A stretch of DNA of 64,000 nt from CAZYTM01 sp964649725 (lineage in GTDB: Bacteria > Desulfobacterota > Desulfuromonadia > Geobacterales > Geobacteraceae). Every line of letters starts with the position of its first letter. Positions within the stretch are counted from its first letter, which is position 1. The position numbers and the translations under genes are program-made. This document shows positions 15,453 through 24,559 of the stretch, one piece after another. A model generated the notes under the pieces. The model did not search any database, was not told where the DNA came from, and saw only the letters and a program-made list of their open reading frames with translations. The stretch is taken from the NCBI GenBank assembly GCA_964649725.1, contig CAZYTM010000002.1, positions 434,001 to 498,000 on the forward strand. The letters run 5' to 3'.

Positions 15453-18400
15453 CTACGCCAGGACGATGACCAGATCCTCCTTCTCCACCTTATCCCCCTC
15501 CTTGAACTTCACCTCGGCGATCTTGGCGTCGGCCTTGGCCTTGATATTGGTCTCCATCTTCATCGCCTCGGTCACCATCATGGTATCCCCCGCCTTCACC
15601 TCGTCCCCGGCCTTGACGTTCAACTTCAGCACCTTGCCCGGCATCGGCGCGCCGATATGGAGCGGGTTCCCCTTGTCAGCCTTCTCCCGCACCGCTTCAT
15701 CGGTAACCACCGAATGGTCGCGCACCACCACGCTGCGGGTATTGCCGTTCAGTTCGAAGTAGATATGGCGGGTGCCATCCGGATGGACCTTGCCGATGGC
15801 GTTCAGCTTGATGATCAGCGTCTTGCCAGCCTCGATATCAAGGGAGGTCTCCTGCCCCGGCTCCAGACCGTAGAAGAATATCGGGGTCGGGATGACCGAG
15901 GTGTCGGAGTACTCCTGGCGATGCTTGTCGAACTCCGGATAGACGTGGGGGTAGAGGATATAGCTCATCAGCGACTTGTCATCCACCGAGTGGCCGACCT
16001 TGGCCTCCACCTTTAGCCGCTCTTCCTCGAAATCGACCGGTTCGAGCAGCTCGCCGGGGCGACAGGAGATCGGCTCCTCCCCCTTCAGGATGATCCGCTG
16101 TAGTTCCCGCGGGAACCCTTGGTGCGGCTGGCCGAGCATCCCCTTGAATAAGCCGACCACCGATTCGGGGAAGGTGAGGTCGTCCCCCTTGATGTAGATA
16201 TCGTCGGCATCGAGGTTGTTCTTCACCAGGAACATCGCCATGTCGCCGACCACCTTGGATGACGGGGTTACCTTGACGATATCGCCGAAAAGGAGATTCA
16301 CCTTGTGGTACATCTCCTTGCACTCTTCCCAGCGGTCGAGCAGGCCGAGGCCCGCCACCTGCGGCTTGTAGTTGGAGTATTGCCCCCCCGGGATCTCGTG
16401 GTGATAGACCTCGGCGGTGCCGCTCTTCAGCCCCGACTCGAACGGGGCGTAGTAGTCTCGCACCGTCTCCCAGTAGTTGGCCAGCTTCTGCAGCCCCTGC
16501 TCGTTCAGACCGGTATCCCATTCGCTCCCCTTGAGGGCCGCCACCAGGGCGTTCAGATTCGGCTGGGCAGTCAGGCCGGAGAATGAGGAGAGGGCCGCAT
16601 CGACGATGTCGACCCCGGCCTGGCAGGCCATCATCAGGGTGGCACCGCCATTGCTGGAGGTATCGTGGGTATGGAGATGGATCGGGATGCCGATATTCTC
16701 CTTCAACGCCTTTACCAGCTGGTAGGCGGCAAACGGCTTGAGCAGCCCGGCCATATCCTTGATTGCGAGGATATTCGCCCCCATCTTCTCCAACTCCTTG
16801 GCCATCTCCACATAGTATTCGAGCGGATACTTGTCCTTTTTCGGGTCGGTGATGTCGCCGGTATAGCAGATGGCTGCCTCACAGATCTTGCCGGTCTTTC
16901 TGACCGCTTCCATGGTGACCGCCATGCCGCGGGTCCAGTTGAGGGAGTCGAAGACCCGGAAGATGTCGATGCCGGAGCTGGCCGCCTCTTCGACAAATCG
17001 CTGCACCACATTGTCCGGATAGTTGGTGTAACCGACCGCATTGGAGCCGCGCAAGAGCATCTGGAAGAGGACGTTGGGGATCGCCTCGGAGAGCTTGTGC
17101 AACCGCTGCCAGGGGTCCTCCTTGAGAAAGCGCATGGCGACATCAAAGGTGGCGCCCCCCCAGAGTTCCAGGGAGAAGAGGTCGGCCGCCAGAAAGGAGG
17201 TCGGCTCGGCGATCTTCAGCAGGTCATGGGTCCTCACCCTGGTGGCAAGTAGCGACTGATGGGCGTCCCGCATGGTGGTGTCGGTGACCAGTAGACGTTT
17301 CTGCTCCAATATCCATCTGGAGAGACCTTCGGCGCCAAGATCCATGAAGACGTCCCTGGTTCCGGCCGGGCGTGGCCTGGTGCTGTCCACTTCCGGCACC
17401 CGCGCCTCGATCAGTTCGGCCGACTTGAGCGGCTTGATGACGCCTGGTGAGCCGTTGACAATGACGTCGCCGAGAAACTTCAGCACCTTGGAGGCACGGT
17501 CCTTCTTCTCCCTGATCTTCATCAGCTCCAGATGCTTCTCGATGAAGGAGGTATCGCAGTTGCCGGCCAGGAAGACCGGGTGGGTGACCACATTCTCCAG
17601 AAAGCCGATATTGGTCTTTACTCCGCGGACGCGGAACTCCTGCAGGGAGCGGTGCATGATATGGGCCGCCTCAGCAAAGGTGAGCCCCCAGCTGGTCACC
17701 TTGACCAGCAGCGAGTCGTAATGGGGGGTGATCAGCGCGCCGGTGAAGGCGTTACCGGCGTCAAGCCGGACCCCGAAGCCGGCGGCCGAGCGGTAGGTGG
17801 TGATGGTGCCGAAATCAGGGGCGAATTCATTGGTCGGATCCTCGGTGGTGAGCCGGCACTGAATGGCGTAGCCACGCAGGCTGATGGCCGCCTGATTGGG
17901 GATGTTGATCGCCGCATCAGAGAGTTTCTTCCCCTCTGCCACCAGGATCTGCGCCTGGACCAGGTTGCGGCCGGTGATCATCTCGGTCACCGTGTGCTCA
18001 ACCTGGATGCGCGGGTTCATCTCGATAAAGTACCAGTTCCCCTCCTGATCGAGGAGGAATTCCACAGTCCCGGCGTTCCGGTAGTTGACCTGGCCGGCTA
18101 TCTTCAGCGCCGCAGTGCAGAGCTCTTCGCGAGCGAGCTGGGTGAGGCAGAGCGACGGCGCGAACTCCACCACCTTCTGGTGCCGGCGCTGGATGGAGCA
18201 GTCCCGCTCGTAGAAGTGGACCAGATTGCCGTACATATCGCCAAGGACCTGCACCTCGATATGCTTAGGGTTCTCCAGATAGCGCTCCAGAAAGACCGCA
18301 GCATTACCGAAGGATGCCTTGGCCTCGCTCCGGGCGCTGTTGATCCCCTCCAGCAACTCCTTCTTGTTCCGCGCCACACGCATGCCTCGGCCGCCACCAC

Positions 18401-18899
18401 CGGCAGCAGCCTTGATGATGATCGGATAGCCATGGTTCTTGGCAAAGATGAGCGCCTCTTCCTCATGACCGATCGCCTCCTCGGTCCCCGGCACCACCGG
18501 CACGCCAGCAGCGATCGCCACCTTGCGGGCCGCCACCTTGTCCCCCAGGGCATCCATCATCTCTGCCTTCGGGCCGATGAAAGCGATCCCGTTCGCCTCG
18601 CACTTTGCTGCGAATTCGGCATTCTCGGAGAGGAAACCGTACCCCGGATGGATGGCATCCACATCATGCTGCTTGGCAATAGCTACTATCTCGTCAATAC
18701 CGAGGTAGGCATCGATCGGGCTTTTCCCCTTCCCAACCAGGTAAGCCTCGTCCGCTTTGTAGCGGTGCAGGGAGAGCTTGTCCTCCTCGGAATAGATGGC
18801 CACAGTACTGATACCGAGCTCTGTACAGGCGCGGAAGATGCGGATCGCTATCTCCCCCCGGTTGGCGGCCATAATTTTTCTGAACTTCCTCTTTTCCAT
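15453..18899 (-). CDS. pyc: Pyruvate carboxylase, single chain
   Basis: A 1148-residue biotin enzyme. Order of domains: biotin carboxylase (N-terminal AANRGEIAIRIFRA, ATP-grasp GGGGRGMR), carboxyltransferase (LLVTDTTMRDAHQSLLATR, then the NILAIKDMAGLL segment), and a C-terminal biotinyl domain with VTEAMKMETN. It makes oxaloacetate from pyruvate, bicarbonate and ATP, the anaplerotic feed for citrate synthase during acetate growth. The start at 18899 follows GGAGG. A perfect inverted repeat lies about 65 bases upstream. The single-chain form contrasts with two-subunit enzymes of some anaerobes. Confidence 0.97.
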   Translation of the reverse strand: MEKRKFRKIMAANRGEIAIRIFRACTELGISTVAIYSEEDKLSLHRYKADEAYLVGKGKSPIDAYLGIDEIVAIAKQHDVDAIHPGYGFLSENAEFAAKCEANGIAFIGPKAEMMDALGDKVAARKVAIAAGVPVVPGTEEAIGHEEEALIFAKNHGYPIIIKAAAGGGGRGMRVARNKKELLEGINSARSEAKASFGNAAVFLERYLENPKHIEVQVLGDMYGNLVHFYERDCSIQRRHQKVVEFAPSLCLTQLAREELCTAALKIAGQVNYRNAGTVEFLLDQEGNWYFIEMNPRIQVEHTVTEMITGRNLVQAQILVAEGKKLSDAAINIPNQAAISLRGYAIQCRLTTEDPTNEFAPDFGTITTYRSAAGFGVRLDAGNAFTGALITPHYDSLLVKVTSWGLTFAEAAHIMHRSLQEFRVRGVKTNIGFLENVVTHPVFLAGNCDTSFIEKHLELMKIREKKDRASKVLKFLGDVIVNGSPGVIKPLKSAELIEARVPEVDSTRPRPAGTRDVFMDLGAEGLSRWILEQKRLLVTDTTMRDAHQSLLATRVRTHDLLKIAEPTSFLAADLFSLELWGGATFDVAMRFLKEDPWQRLHKLSEAIPNVLFQMLLRGSNAVGYTNYPDNVVQRFVEEAASSGIDIFRVFDSLNWTRGMAVTMEAVRKTGKICEAAICYTGDITDPKKDKYPLEYYVEMAKELEKMGANILAIKDMAGLLKPFAAYQLVKALKENIGIPIHLHTHDTSSNGGATLMMACQAGVDIVDAALSSFSGLTAQPNLNALVAALKGSEWDTGLNEQGLQKLANYWETVRDYYAPFESGLKSGTAEVYHHEIPGGQYSNYKPQVAGLGLLDRWEECKEMYHKVNLLFGDIVKVTPSSKVVGDMAMFLVKNNLDADDIYIKGDDLTFPESVVGLFKGMLGQPHQGFPRELQRIILKGEEPISCRPGELLEPVDFEEERLKVEAKVGHSVDDKSLMSYILYPHVYPEFDKHRQEYSDTSVIPTPIFFYGLEPGQETSLDIEAGKTLIIKLNAIGKVHPDGTRHIYFELNGNTRSVVVRDHSVVTDEAVREKADKGNPLHIGAPMPGKVLKLNVKAGDEVKAGDTMMVTEAMKMETNIKAKADAKIAEVKFKEGDKVEKEDLVIVLA

Positions 18900-18961
18900 C
18901 TTCAGCCTCCGATTTAATGTCATATTTAAGTAAAATAAAACAATTACATTATCGATAAAAG

Positions 18962-18976
18962 TTTAGTCAAACTAAA
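18962..18976. promoter_or_regulatory. Perfect inverted repeat upstream of pyc
   Basis: TTTAGT-CAA-ACTAAA sits in an AT-rich leader 62-76 bases ahead of the pyc start. Size and position suit a repressor or activator site, but no regulator is identified. Confidence 0.4.
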
Positions 18977-19114
18977 TTATTTTAGTGTTTTTAGATAGTT
19001 ACATGACGATAATTATTTTGCCATAAAACCAGATAATGCCGGCAATGTCAACCATGAACTACCGTTTTACAGAATAGAACATGGCTGCGGAGTTGCTATC
19101 TGCTAGTTTACTGT

Positions 19115-19143
19115 TTGGCTAGAGCGAAAAATAGTGTTATGCT
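19115..19143 (+). promoter_or_regulatory. Promoter of the PpiC/SurA gene
   Basis: TTGGCT, 17-base spacer, TATGCT, ending 29 bases before the start codon. Confidence 0.55.
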
Positions 19144-19172
19144 GTCCATACTAATTATCAAGGAGATCGCCG

Positions 19173-20186
19173 ATGAATTTTCTGCAATATCTTGCAACTG
19201 CCGCAGCACTGGCTGCCCCACTGCTGCTGGGGGTTGCTGCCACACCTGCCAGTGGCGAAGAGCCCAAGACACCTCAAGCAGCTACAAAACCGGCCGATGC
19301 GGCACCTGCAGTCATGGCAACGGTTAATGGCACCCCCATCCTGCGTGTCGATGTCGAGCGTGCCGTCAAGGCTCTGCTTTCGAGCCGAGGCCAGCAGCCG
19401 CTCCCCCCGGAACTGAAGAAGCAGGCTGAAGATGCCGCCCTTGACCAGCTTATCTCCGCCGAGCTCCTCTATCAGGCCGGCAGCAAGGTGACAATAGCCG
19501 ACCTGGAGAAAAAGGTGGCTGACAAGGTGAACCAGAACAAGGCCAAGCTTGGTACTGCCGAGGCATTTGCCGCTGCCCTCAAATCAGCCGACCTGACCGA
19601 GAAGGAGCTGGCCGATTTGACCCGCAAGGATATCGTCATCACCAGCTTTATCGAGCAGGAGATCGTCAGTAAATCTACTGCCACTGAGGCCGATGCAAAG
19701 AAATTCTACGACGACAATCTGGATAAATTCAAGAAGCCGGAATCGGTAAATGCCAGCCACATACTCTGCGACATCACCCCCCAGGCCAAGGCTGAAGATA
19801 AGCAGAAGGCCAGGGAGAAGGCTGCAGCACTAATGAAAAGGATCAAGGCGGGTGAAGATTTCGCCGCCGTAGCCAAGGCCGAATCGGGCTGCCCGAGCAG
19901 CAAGCAGGGTGGCGACCTGGGTGAATTCGGTCGCGGCCAGATGGTAAAACCATTCGAAGATGCCGCCTTCAGCCTCAAGCCGGGTGAGGTAAGCGACATA
20001 GTCGAGACCCAGTTCGGCTATCACATCATCAAACTGACCAAAAAACAGGAGGCCCAACTGGTCTCTTATGACGACGTCAAGCTGAAGATCGTCGATTACC
20101 TGAAGGGGCTCAAGACCCAACAGGGTGTCAATGACTACATCAGTAAGCTGCGGGAGAAGGCAAAGATAGAAAAGAGTGGCAAATAA
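19173..20186 (+). CDS. Peptidyl-prolyl isomerase, parvulin (PpiC/SurA) type
   Basis: A 337-residue exported chaperone-isomerase. It has an N-terminal signal peptide (cleavage near residue 28, after ATPASG), a SurA-like helical N-domain, and a parvulin domain (about residues 185-285) starting at VNASHILCDI and ending with FGYHIIKLT, the parvulin hallmark. It should assist folding of outer-membrane or periplasmic proteins. Only one parvulin domain is present, unlike E. coli SurA with two. The start follows AAGGAG. A strong terminator follows. Confidence 0.9.
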   Translation: MNFLQYLATAAALAAPLLLGVAATPASGEEPKTPQAATKPADAAPAVMATVNGTPILRVDVERAVKALLSSRGQQPLPPELKKQAEDAALDQLISAELLYQAGSKVTIADLEKKVADKVNQNKAKLGTAEAFAAALKSADLTEKELADLTRKDIVITSFIEQEIVSKSTATEADAKKFYDDNLDKFKKPESVNASHILCDITPQAKAEDKQKAREKAAALMKRIKAGEDFAAVAKAESGCPSSKQGGDLGEFGRGQMVKPFEDAAFSLKPGEVSDIVETQFGYHIIKLTKKQEAQLVSYDDVKLKIVDYLKGLKTQQGVNDYISKLREKAKIEKSGK

Positions 20187-20212
20187 GCCGGTACAGCGGC
20201 TGTAACCAGTCG

Positions 20213-20243
20213 ATAAAGCCCGCTTTGGCGGGCTTTATTTTTT
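20213..20243 (+). terminator. Bidirectional terminator
   Basis: Stem ATAAAGCCCGC / GCGGGCTTTAT with a short loop and flanking T and A runs. The convergent DUF1450-like gene ends inside it. Confidence 0.9.
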
Positions 20244-20492
20244 CTTCCCCCTGGGCGCCTTACTACTACTTACACCCCTCTGTTGCAGTAGCGAAACAAT
20301 TTTTTGCAACAGTTCGTCACCATCCCTGCCGATCACCAGCTCGCCATTCACCCTGGCAAATGGCACTTTTGCACACTGCCGGCATTCACCGAGACACTTC
20401 TTGATCTTAAGATCGAGTTCCGACCACTCTTCGGCAAGTTGCCGAATGACCCCCCCCTTCCCTTTGTTGTTGTTGCAGAAACGGACCTTCAT
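20235..20492 (-). CDS. DUF1450 / YuzB-like small cysteine protein
   Basis: An 85-residue protein that resembles the DUF1450 family: an N-terminal CNNN motif (Cys6), then CLGECRQC (Cys33, Cys37, Cys40) and a VNGE segment. Such spacing may hold a metal or 2Fe-2S-like site, yet the family is uncharacterised. The C-terminal tail is very basic (APRGKKK). It lies 33 bases downstream of ferritin on the same strand, so a link to iron handling is possible by context only. Confidence 0.65.
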   Translation of the reverse strand: MKVRFCNNNKGKGGVIRQLAEEWSELDLKIKKCLGECRQCAKVPFARVNGELVIGRDGDELLQKIVSLLQQRGVSSSKAPRGKKK

Positions 20493-20525
20493 AAGCTCTC
20501 TTTTTCAGCTCGTCACCAGCGGCGA

Positions 20526-21041
20526 CTAAGCCGTTGTGGCCACCGGCGGCACAAAAATCCGCGTCCCCAACTCATTGTCAAGCATCAACAGCCCCTGACC
20601 ATTGTCACCGATCAGCTTCAGCTTGCCGATGATCTCCCGGTCGTTCTCCTCCTCCTCGATCTGCTCGGTGATAAACCACTGCAGAAAGATACCGCTGGCA
20701 TGGTCCTTCTCCTTGATGGCCAGATCAGCCAGGGCATTGATGCTGCGGGTGATGAACTGTTCATGCTGCAGAGTTTTGTCAAAGAGATCGAGAAGCGATT
20801 TGAAACTACTTGGCGGTTCAGTCATGGCACTCACCACAGCCTGTTCGCCATGGCTATTGATATAACCGTAAAATTTCATAAAGTGGACCATCTCTTCCTG
20901 GTATTGGACCATGAACCAGCTGGAGCTACCCTTCATACCCATACTATTGGCGGCGGAGGACATATTCAAATAAAGATATGCGGAATAAAGCTCGGTGTTG
21001 AGGTGCCGGTTTAGTGCAGTGTACATCTTCTTGCTCAGCAT
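20526..21041 (-). CDS. ftn: Ferritin
   Basis: A 171-residue ferritin: four-helix diiron subunit with the N-terminal LNTELYSAYLYLNMSS helix, the YQEEMVHFMKF helix and FLQWFITEQIEEE. The Glu and His residues in these helices match the ferroxidase centre pattern of bacterial ferritins. It stores iron and detoxifies Fe(II) and peroxide. The start is the ATG at 21041 after GGGGGT; an upstream in-frame ATG at 21056 would contain that site. No clear Fur box was seen in the leader. Confidence 0.93.
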   Translation of the reverse strand: MLSKKMYTALNRHLNTELYSAYLYLNMSSAANSMGMKGSSSWFMVQYQEEMVHFMKFYGYINSHGEQAVVSAMTEPPSSFKSLLDLFDKTLQHEQFITRSINALADLAIKEKDHASGIFLQWFITEQIEEEENDREIIGKLKLIGDNGQGLLMLDNELGTRIFVPPVATTA

Positions 21042-21211
21042 AGCTGCTACCCCCATTGTTTGATATTAGTATCCATATATTCACTGTTAAAACTGTCAGC
21101 ACTGGTCCCATCATTATTGGTCATTATACCTTCCTGCCGCCGCAGGTCAATTCACACCTTGTCATGGAGCGCTAAACATGCTATTACTGGTGCCTCAGAC
21201 AGGTGACAGGA

Positions 21212-22591
21212 ATGGATAGAGAAATCAAAATTCTCCTGGTTGAAGACGAGCAGCCGAGCCGCGAAGCAATGACATTGCTCCTGAGCAGTGCTGGCTATGA
21301 ACTTACCCCTTGTGCGACCGGCAATGAGGCATTGCAGGCACTTGGCCAGGAGCAGTTCGATATCGTCCTTACCGATCTGCTGCTCCCGGACATCAATGGC
21401 ATCGATATCCTCTCCCGGGTCAAGGAACTCTCCCCCATTACCGAGGTAATTCTCATCACCGGTTACGCCTCGGCCGAAACCGCAGTCAAGGCGATGAAAG
21501 AAGGTGCCTTCGACTACATCACCAAGCCGCTCAACATCGACGAACTGCGTCTCATCATCGGCAAGGCGACTGAAAAGCAGCGGCTCCTCAGTGAAAACTT
21601 CTACCTGCGCAAACAGCTGCGGGAGAAGTATGAATTCGTCAATATCATCGGCAGTTCGCCAGCCATGCAGAAGGTATTCTCCCGGATGCGGAAGATCATC
21701 AAGACCGACTCCACGGTGTTGATCCTGGGGGAATCGGGGACCGGCAAGGAGATTATAGCCAAGGCTATCCATGCCAACGGCTCACGGCGGGAGAAGCCAT
21801 TCATCGCCGTCCATTGCGGAGCTATCCCGGAAAACCTGCTGGAGAGTGAACTGTTCGGCCACACCAAGGGGTCGTTCACCGGGGCGATCCGCGACAAGAT
21901 CGGCAAGTTCGAGGCTGCCAACCAGGGGACCATCTTCCTCGACGAGATCGGCACCCTGCCCATGCACCTGCAGATCAAGCTACTGCGCGTTCTACAGGAG
22001 CAGGAGGTGGAGCGGGTCGGCTCCAACCGGCCGATCAAGCTGAATGTCAGGGTGATTTCCGCTACCAATGTCAAGCTGGAAGAGGAGGTAAAGCGGGGGA
22101 ATTTCCGTGAAGACCTCTATTACCGGCTCAATGTCATCCCGGTCGTCCTCCCCCCCCTCCGGGAGAGGACCGAAGATGTCATCCCGCTGGTCCGCCACTT
22201 TCTCGCCAAATACTGCAAGGAGATGGACCGCCCGCTGATGAACGTTGCCAAGGAGGCCTTCGAGGCGCTGGAGCTGTACAGCTGGCCCGGTAATGTGCGC
22301 GAACTGGAAAACGTGGTGGAGCGGACTGTGGCCCTTACCGAAGGGGAGCATATCAACATAGGCGATCTCCCGTCGGCCATCGGCAAGGCTTACAGCGAAC
22401 AGGAGGAGTCCCCCCTGCGGGTCACCTCCCGCGGCCTGAATATGGCCAGTACCATCAACGATCTGGAGCGGAAGATGATCAGCGACGCGCTGCTCATAGC
22501 CGACGGGGTCAAGGCCCGCGCTGCGGCACTGCTCAGCCTGAACCGGACGACGCTGGTGGAGAAGATGCGCCGGCTCGGGATGGAGCGGTAG
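21212..22591 (+). CDS. Sigma-54-dependent response regulator (NtrC family)
   Basis: A 459-residue protein with three domains: an N-terminal receiver with the acidic pair E11-D12 and phospho-acceptor D55 (VLTDLLLPD), an AAA+ sigma-54-activation domain with Walker A GESGTGKE and GSFTGA, and a C-terminal Fis-type helix-turn-helix (RAAALLSLNRTTLVEKMRRL). The GAFTGA loop, which contacts sigma-54, is GSFTGA, a tolerated variant. No cognate kinase is adjacent. A sigma-54-like promoter lies far downstream in the window (about 52.4 kb), but no evidence ties the two. The GTG at 21203 is an alternative start. Confidence 0.92.
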   Translation: MDREIKILLVEDEQPSREAMTLLLSSAGYELTPCATGNEALQALGQEQFDIVLTDLLLPDINGIDILSRVKELSPITEVILITGYASAETAVKAMKEGAFDYITKPLNIDELRLIIGKATEKQRLLSENFYLRKQLREKYEFVNIIGSSPAMQKVFSRMRKIIKTDSTVLILGESGTGKEIIAKAIHANGSRREKPFIAVHCGAIPENLLESELFGHTKGSFTGAIRDKIGKFEAANQGTIFLDEIGTLPMHLQIKLLRVLQEQEVERVGSNRPIKLNVRVISATNVKLEEEVKRGNFREDLYYRLNVIPVVLPPLRERTEDVIPLVRHFLAKYCKEMDRPLMNVAKEAFEALELYSWPGNVRELENVVERTVALTEGEHINIGDLPSAIGKAYSEQEESPLRVTSRGLNMASTINDLERKMISDALLIADGVKARAAALLSLNRTTLVEKMRRLGMER

Positions 22592-22783
22592 TCAAAGCTA
22601 GTTTTCGGCAGAAATTATAAGTTGTTACCTCCTGTTTATTCATCGTCTGTCAAGAATCATCAGATCAACAATTTATTGTCAACAGGCTTCATATGGATCA
22701 GCTATTAAGCCTTGAACATATGCTGACCAGCTACCTGTCAAACAGCCCCGTTCCACTCAAATCTTTACTTGCATATAAATGCG

Positions 22784-22802
22784 TGTTATTATGCGCATAA
22801 CA
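22784..22802. promoter_or_regulatory. Palindrome upstream of ccdAB
   Basis: A perfect TATGCGCATA core (22790-22799) within an imperfect larger palindrome GTTATTATGCGCATAAC, 18 bases before the ccdA start codon. Antitoxins of this kind repress their own operon, so this is a candidate CcdA operator. Confidence 0.5.
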
Positions 22803-22819
22803 ATTTTATGGAGGTCATT

Positions 22820-23065
22820 ATGCGCCAAGCACAGAATAAAATTGCAAGACGCCAGGCGGTTAATTTAACCGCAGATAGCGAACTTGTGCAGCGAGTTCGC
22901 GATGAAAACGGAAATCTTTCCGCGCTCCTCGAAGAATCAATGCGAGCGTACTTGGCAAAGAAGGAGCTTGAGCGCTGGAGAGAAGAAAATCGGCCGTCGT
23001 TCGAGTCATACAACCAGATGATTGAAAAACATGGGCTATTCGCAGATGAGATGGGGTTGTTATAA
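22820..23065 (+). CDS. ccdA: CcdA-family antitoxin
   Basis: An 81-residue protein. The N-terminal half fits the CcdA ribbon-helix-helix pattern (ARRQAVNLTADSELVQRVRD), and the C-terminal half is charged and unstructured (WREENRPSFESYNQMIEKHG), the part that wraps the toxin in CcdA. The start follows GGAGG. Two bases separate it from ccdB, so they are translationally coupled. The residues before the ORF start are poorly conserved, as expected for an intergenic region. Likely acts by neutralising CcdB and repressing the operon. Confidence 0.85.
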   Translation: MRQAQNKIARRQAVNLTADSELVQRVRDENGNLSALLEESMRAYLAKKELERWREENRPSFESYNQMIEKHGLFADEMGLL

Positions 23066-23067
23066 AT

Positions 23068-23373
23068 ATGGCTCAATTTGATGTTTACCGTAACCCGAGC
23101 CAGGTCAGTGGAAAGCGAGCGCCATATTTGGTAGAGGTTCAGGGCGATTACTGTGATATCATTTCGACCTGCGTGGTAATTCCACTGGTAGCCTACGGCG
23201 AATTTATTGCAGCTCCTGTATTAAACCCTGTCATCGAAATCAGCGGCAGAAAGTATCTGTTGAGCACTGCTGAAATAACTGCCGTAATGCGTTCAAGGCT
23301 AGGGGGACCTATTGGTTCACTTAAGCAGCAGCGCACAGATATTATCCAGGCGATCGACCGCCTGATGCTTTGA
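23068..23373 (+). CDS. ccdB: CcdB-family toxin, C-terminus lacking the usual tail
   Basis: A 101-residue CcdB-family protein: FDVYRNPS start, LVEVQGDYCDIISTCVVIPLV strand pair and late DIIQAIDRLML helix. CcdB poisons DNA gyrase. In F-plasmid CcdB the last residues (Trp-Gly-Ile) are needed for poisoning, and other family members end similarly in GI. Here the helix ends at RLML and the next codon is a stop, so that tail is missing. The fold and gene pair are clear, but full toxicity is doubtful. A hairpin terminator follows about 130 bases later. Confidence 0.85.
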   Translation: MAQFDVYRNPSQVSGKRAPYLVEVQGDYCDIISTCVVIPLVAYGEFIAAPVLNPVIEISGRKYLLSTAEITAVMRSRLGGPIGSLKQQRTDIIQAIDRLML

Positions 23374-23506
23374 TTGAGCAGAAACAGACTCTCCTTGAAG
23401 CATATGGGATGGAGACTAACCACTTGCGGCGATTGCAGCAACTGTAATAAACGAGGGCCGTCCGGCTCAGAGCAAACAGACAATCCTTTATACTCCCTAC
23501 AGACAA

Positions 23507-23544
23507 GAAAGAGCCTTATCCCGGTGAAGGATAAGGCTCTTTCC
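23507..23544 (+). terminator. Terminator after ccdAB
   Basis: Perfect stem AAAGAGCCTTATCC / GGATAAGGCTCTTT with a short loop. The symmetric A and T ends let it serve the convergent DUF4384 gene as well. Confidence 0.8.
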
Positions 23545-23603
23545 ATACAATTATTATGATATGATTTAGCAAATTTTTAAAGTGTCACTATAGATCAACA
23601 CCC

Positions 23604-24455
23604 CTATGGCTCGATGGTATAGATTGCCAGCGCCTCACCCCAGTCGGCCGGGTCGAGCTGGCTCAGGCGGCGGGCCAGATCCCCCACCAGCCCGGTCTGC
23701 TTGGCATCGTAGGTCTGAAATATCCCTTCGGTGAAACCCCTTTCCAGCAGGAACTCCCTCTGTCTGGTGGCGATTATCTTCACCTTCTCCTGCGACATCT
23801 TCCCCTTCATCTCCGGCAGGCTCATGGCCTGCAGCTTGATCGGACTCCCGTCGGGAGGGAAGACCTGTCCCTGGTTGGCCTTGATATGATTATCCTTGTC
23901 CATGGAGTTGGGGAAGAGGAGCGTCACCGAGTTGTCGGCACCGATGGAGAAGATATGGATGTAGCTGTCGACATTGGCCTGATAGACGACCCTTACCTCA
24001 TCCCCCTCCTTCAGCCGGTCCTTGGAGAGCGATATCTTGACATGTATCCCCTCCCCCTCCTTCGGATAGAGCGGCCGCACCAGCACCTTGAGCCGCACCC
24101 GGCAGATGTTCGGGTCGTTCTTGTCCCGCTCTTCCTTCAAAATCTGGGTCTTTTCGATCTTCCCCTTCACCCTGGCAAAGACAAAGTCCTCTGCCACCTG
24201 GGAGTTCGAAACCAGGGTGTGGGCCCGGACAAAGGAGCCGACCGCTTCATCGATAGCCTTCCGCTTGGCATCGTTCCTGGCCCGCTCCATAACCTCCTTG
24301 GGGGGATCGTATTCGCTCCCAATAGCTTCACCCGACATCTCTATCCAGACCGGCGCCTCGTCATCCCTGGTCGGCACCGCCAGGGCCAGGGTTGAGCAGT
24401 AAAACACCAATGCCATCGTCAGGAGCAGATATCGCCAGTTGCACAGACTCGTCAT
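23604..24455 (-). CDS. DUF4384 domain envelope protein
   Basis: A 283-residue exported protein with a signal peptide (hydrophobic core about residues 8-25, after which ALA-VP) and a C-terminal DUF4384-like beta domain (VYQANVDSYIHIFSIGADNSVTLLFPN). The middle region (RARNDAKRKAIDEAVGSFVRA) resembles the lipoprotein segment seen in secreted proteins of this group. The start at 24455 follows AAAGGAGAG. Function of DUF4384 proteins is unclear, but many are tied to envelope or protein-kinase-linked systems. No kinase is adjacent here. Confidence 0.7.
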   Translation of the reverse strand: MTSLCNWRYLLLTMALVFYCSTLALAVPTRDDEAPVWIEMSGEAIGSEYDPPKEVMERARNDAKRKAIDEAVGSFVRAHTLVSNSQVAEDFVFARVKGKIEKTQILKEERDKNDPNICRVRLKVLVRPLYPKEGEGIHVKISLSKDRLKEGDEVRVVYQANVDSYIHIFSIGADNSVTLLFPNSMDKDNHIKANQGQVFPPDGSPIKLQAMSLPEMKGKMSQEKVKIIATRQREFLLERGFTEGIFQTYDAKQTGLVGDLARRLSQLDPADWGEALAIYTIEP

Positions 24456-24559
24456 TTGCTCTCCTTTATCGTCCCTCTTCTCCAGGGAACCCTGCCGGCC
24501 GCCAGGACCTGCAGCAATATTAGCCGATGATGGCTTATATTGCAACTCTCCAGCAGAGT

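Noticed and set aside
17532..18917. A 461-codon open frame opposite pyc
   Set aside because: It is antisense to a full-length, well-conserved biotin carboxylase domain; GC-rich codon usage keeps the opposite frame open. The translation has no recognisable motif.
23374..23559. Short frame after ccdB
   Set aside because: It runs over the terminator hairpin and has no ribosome site or recognised protein.
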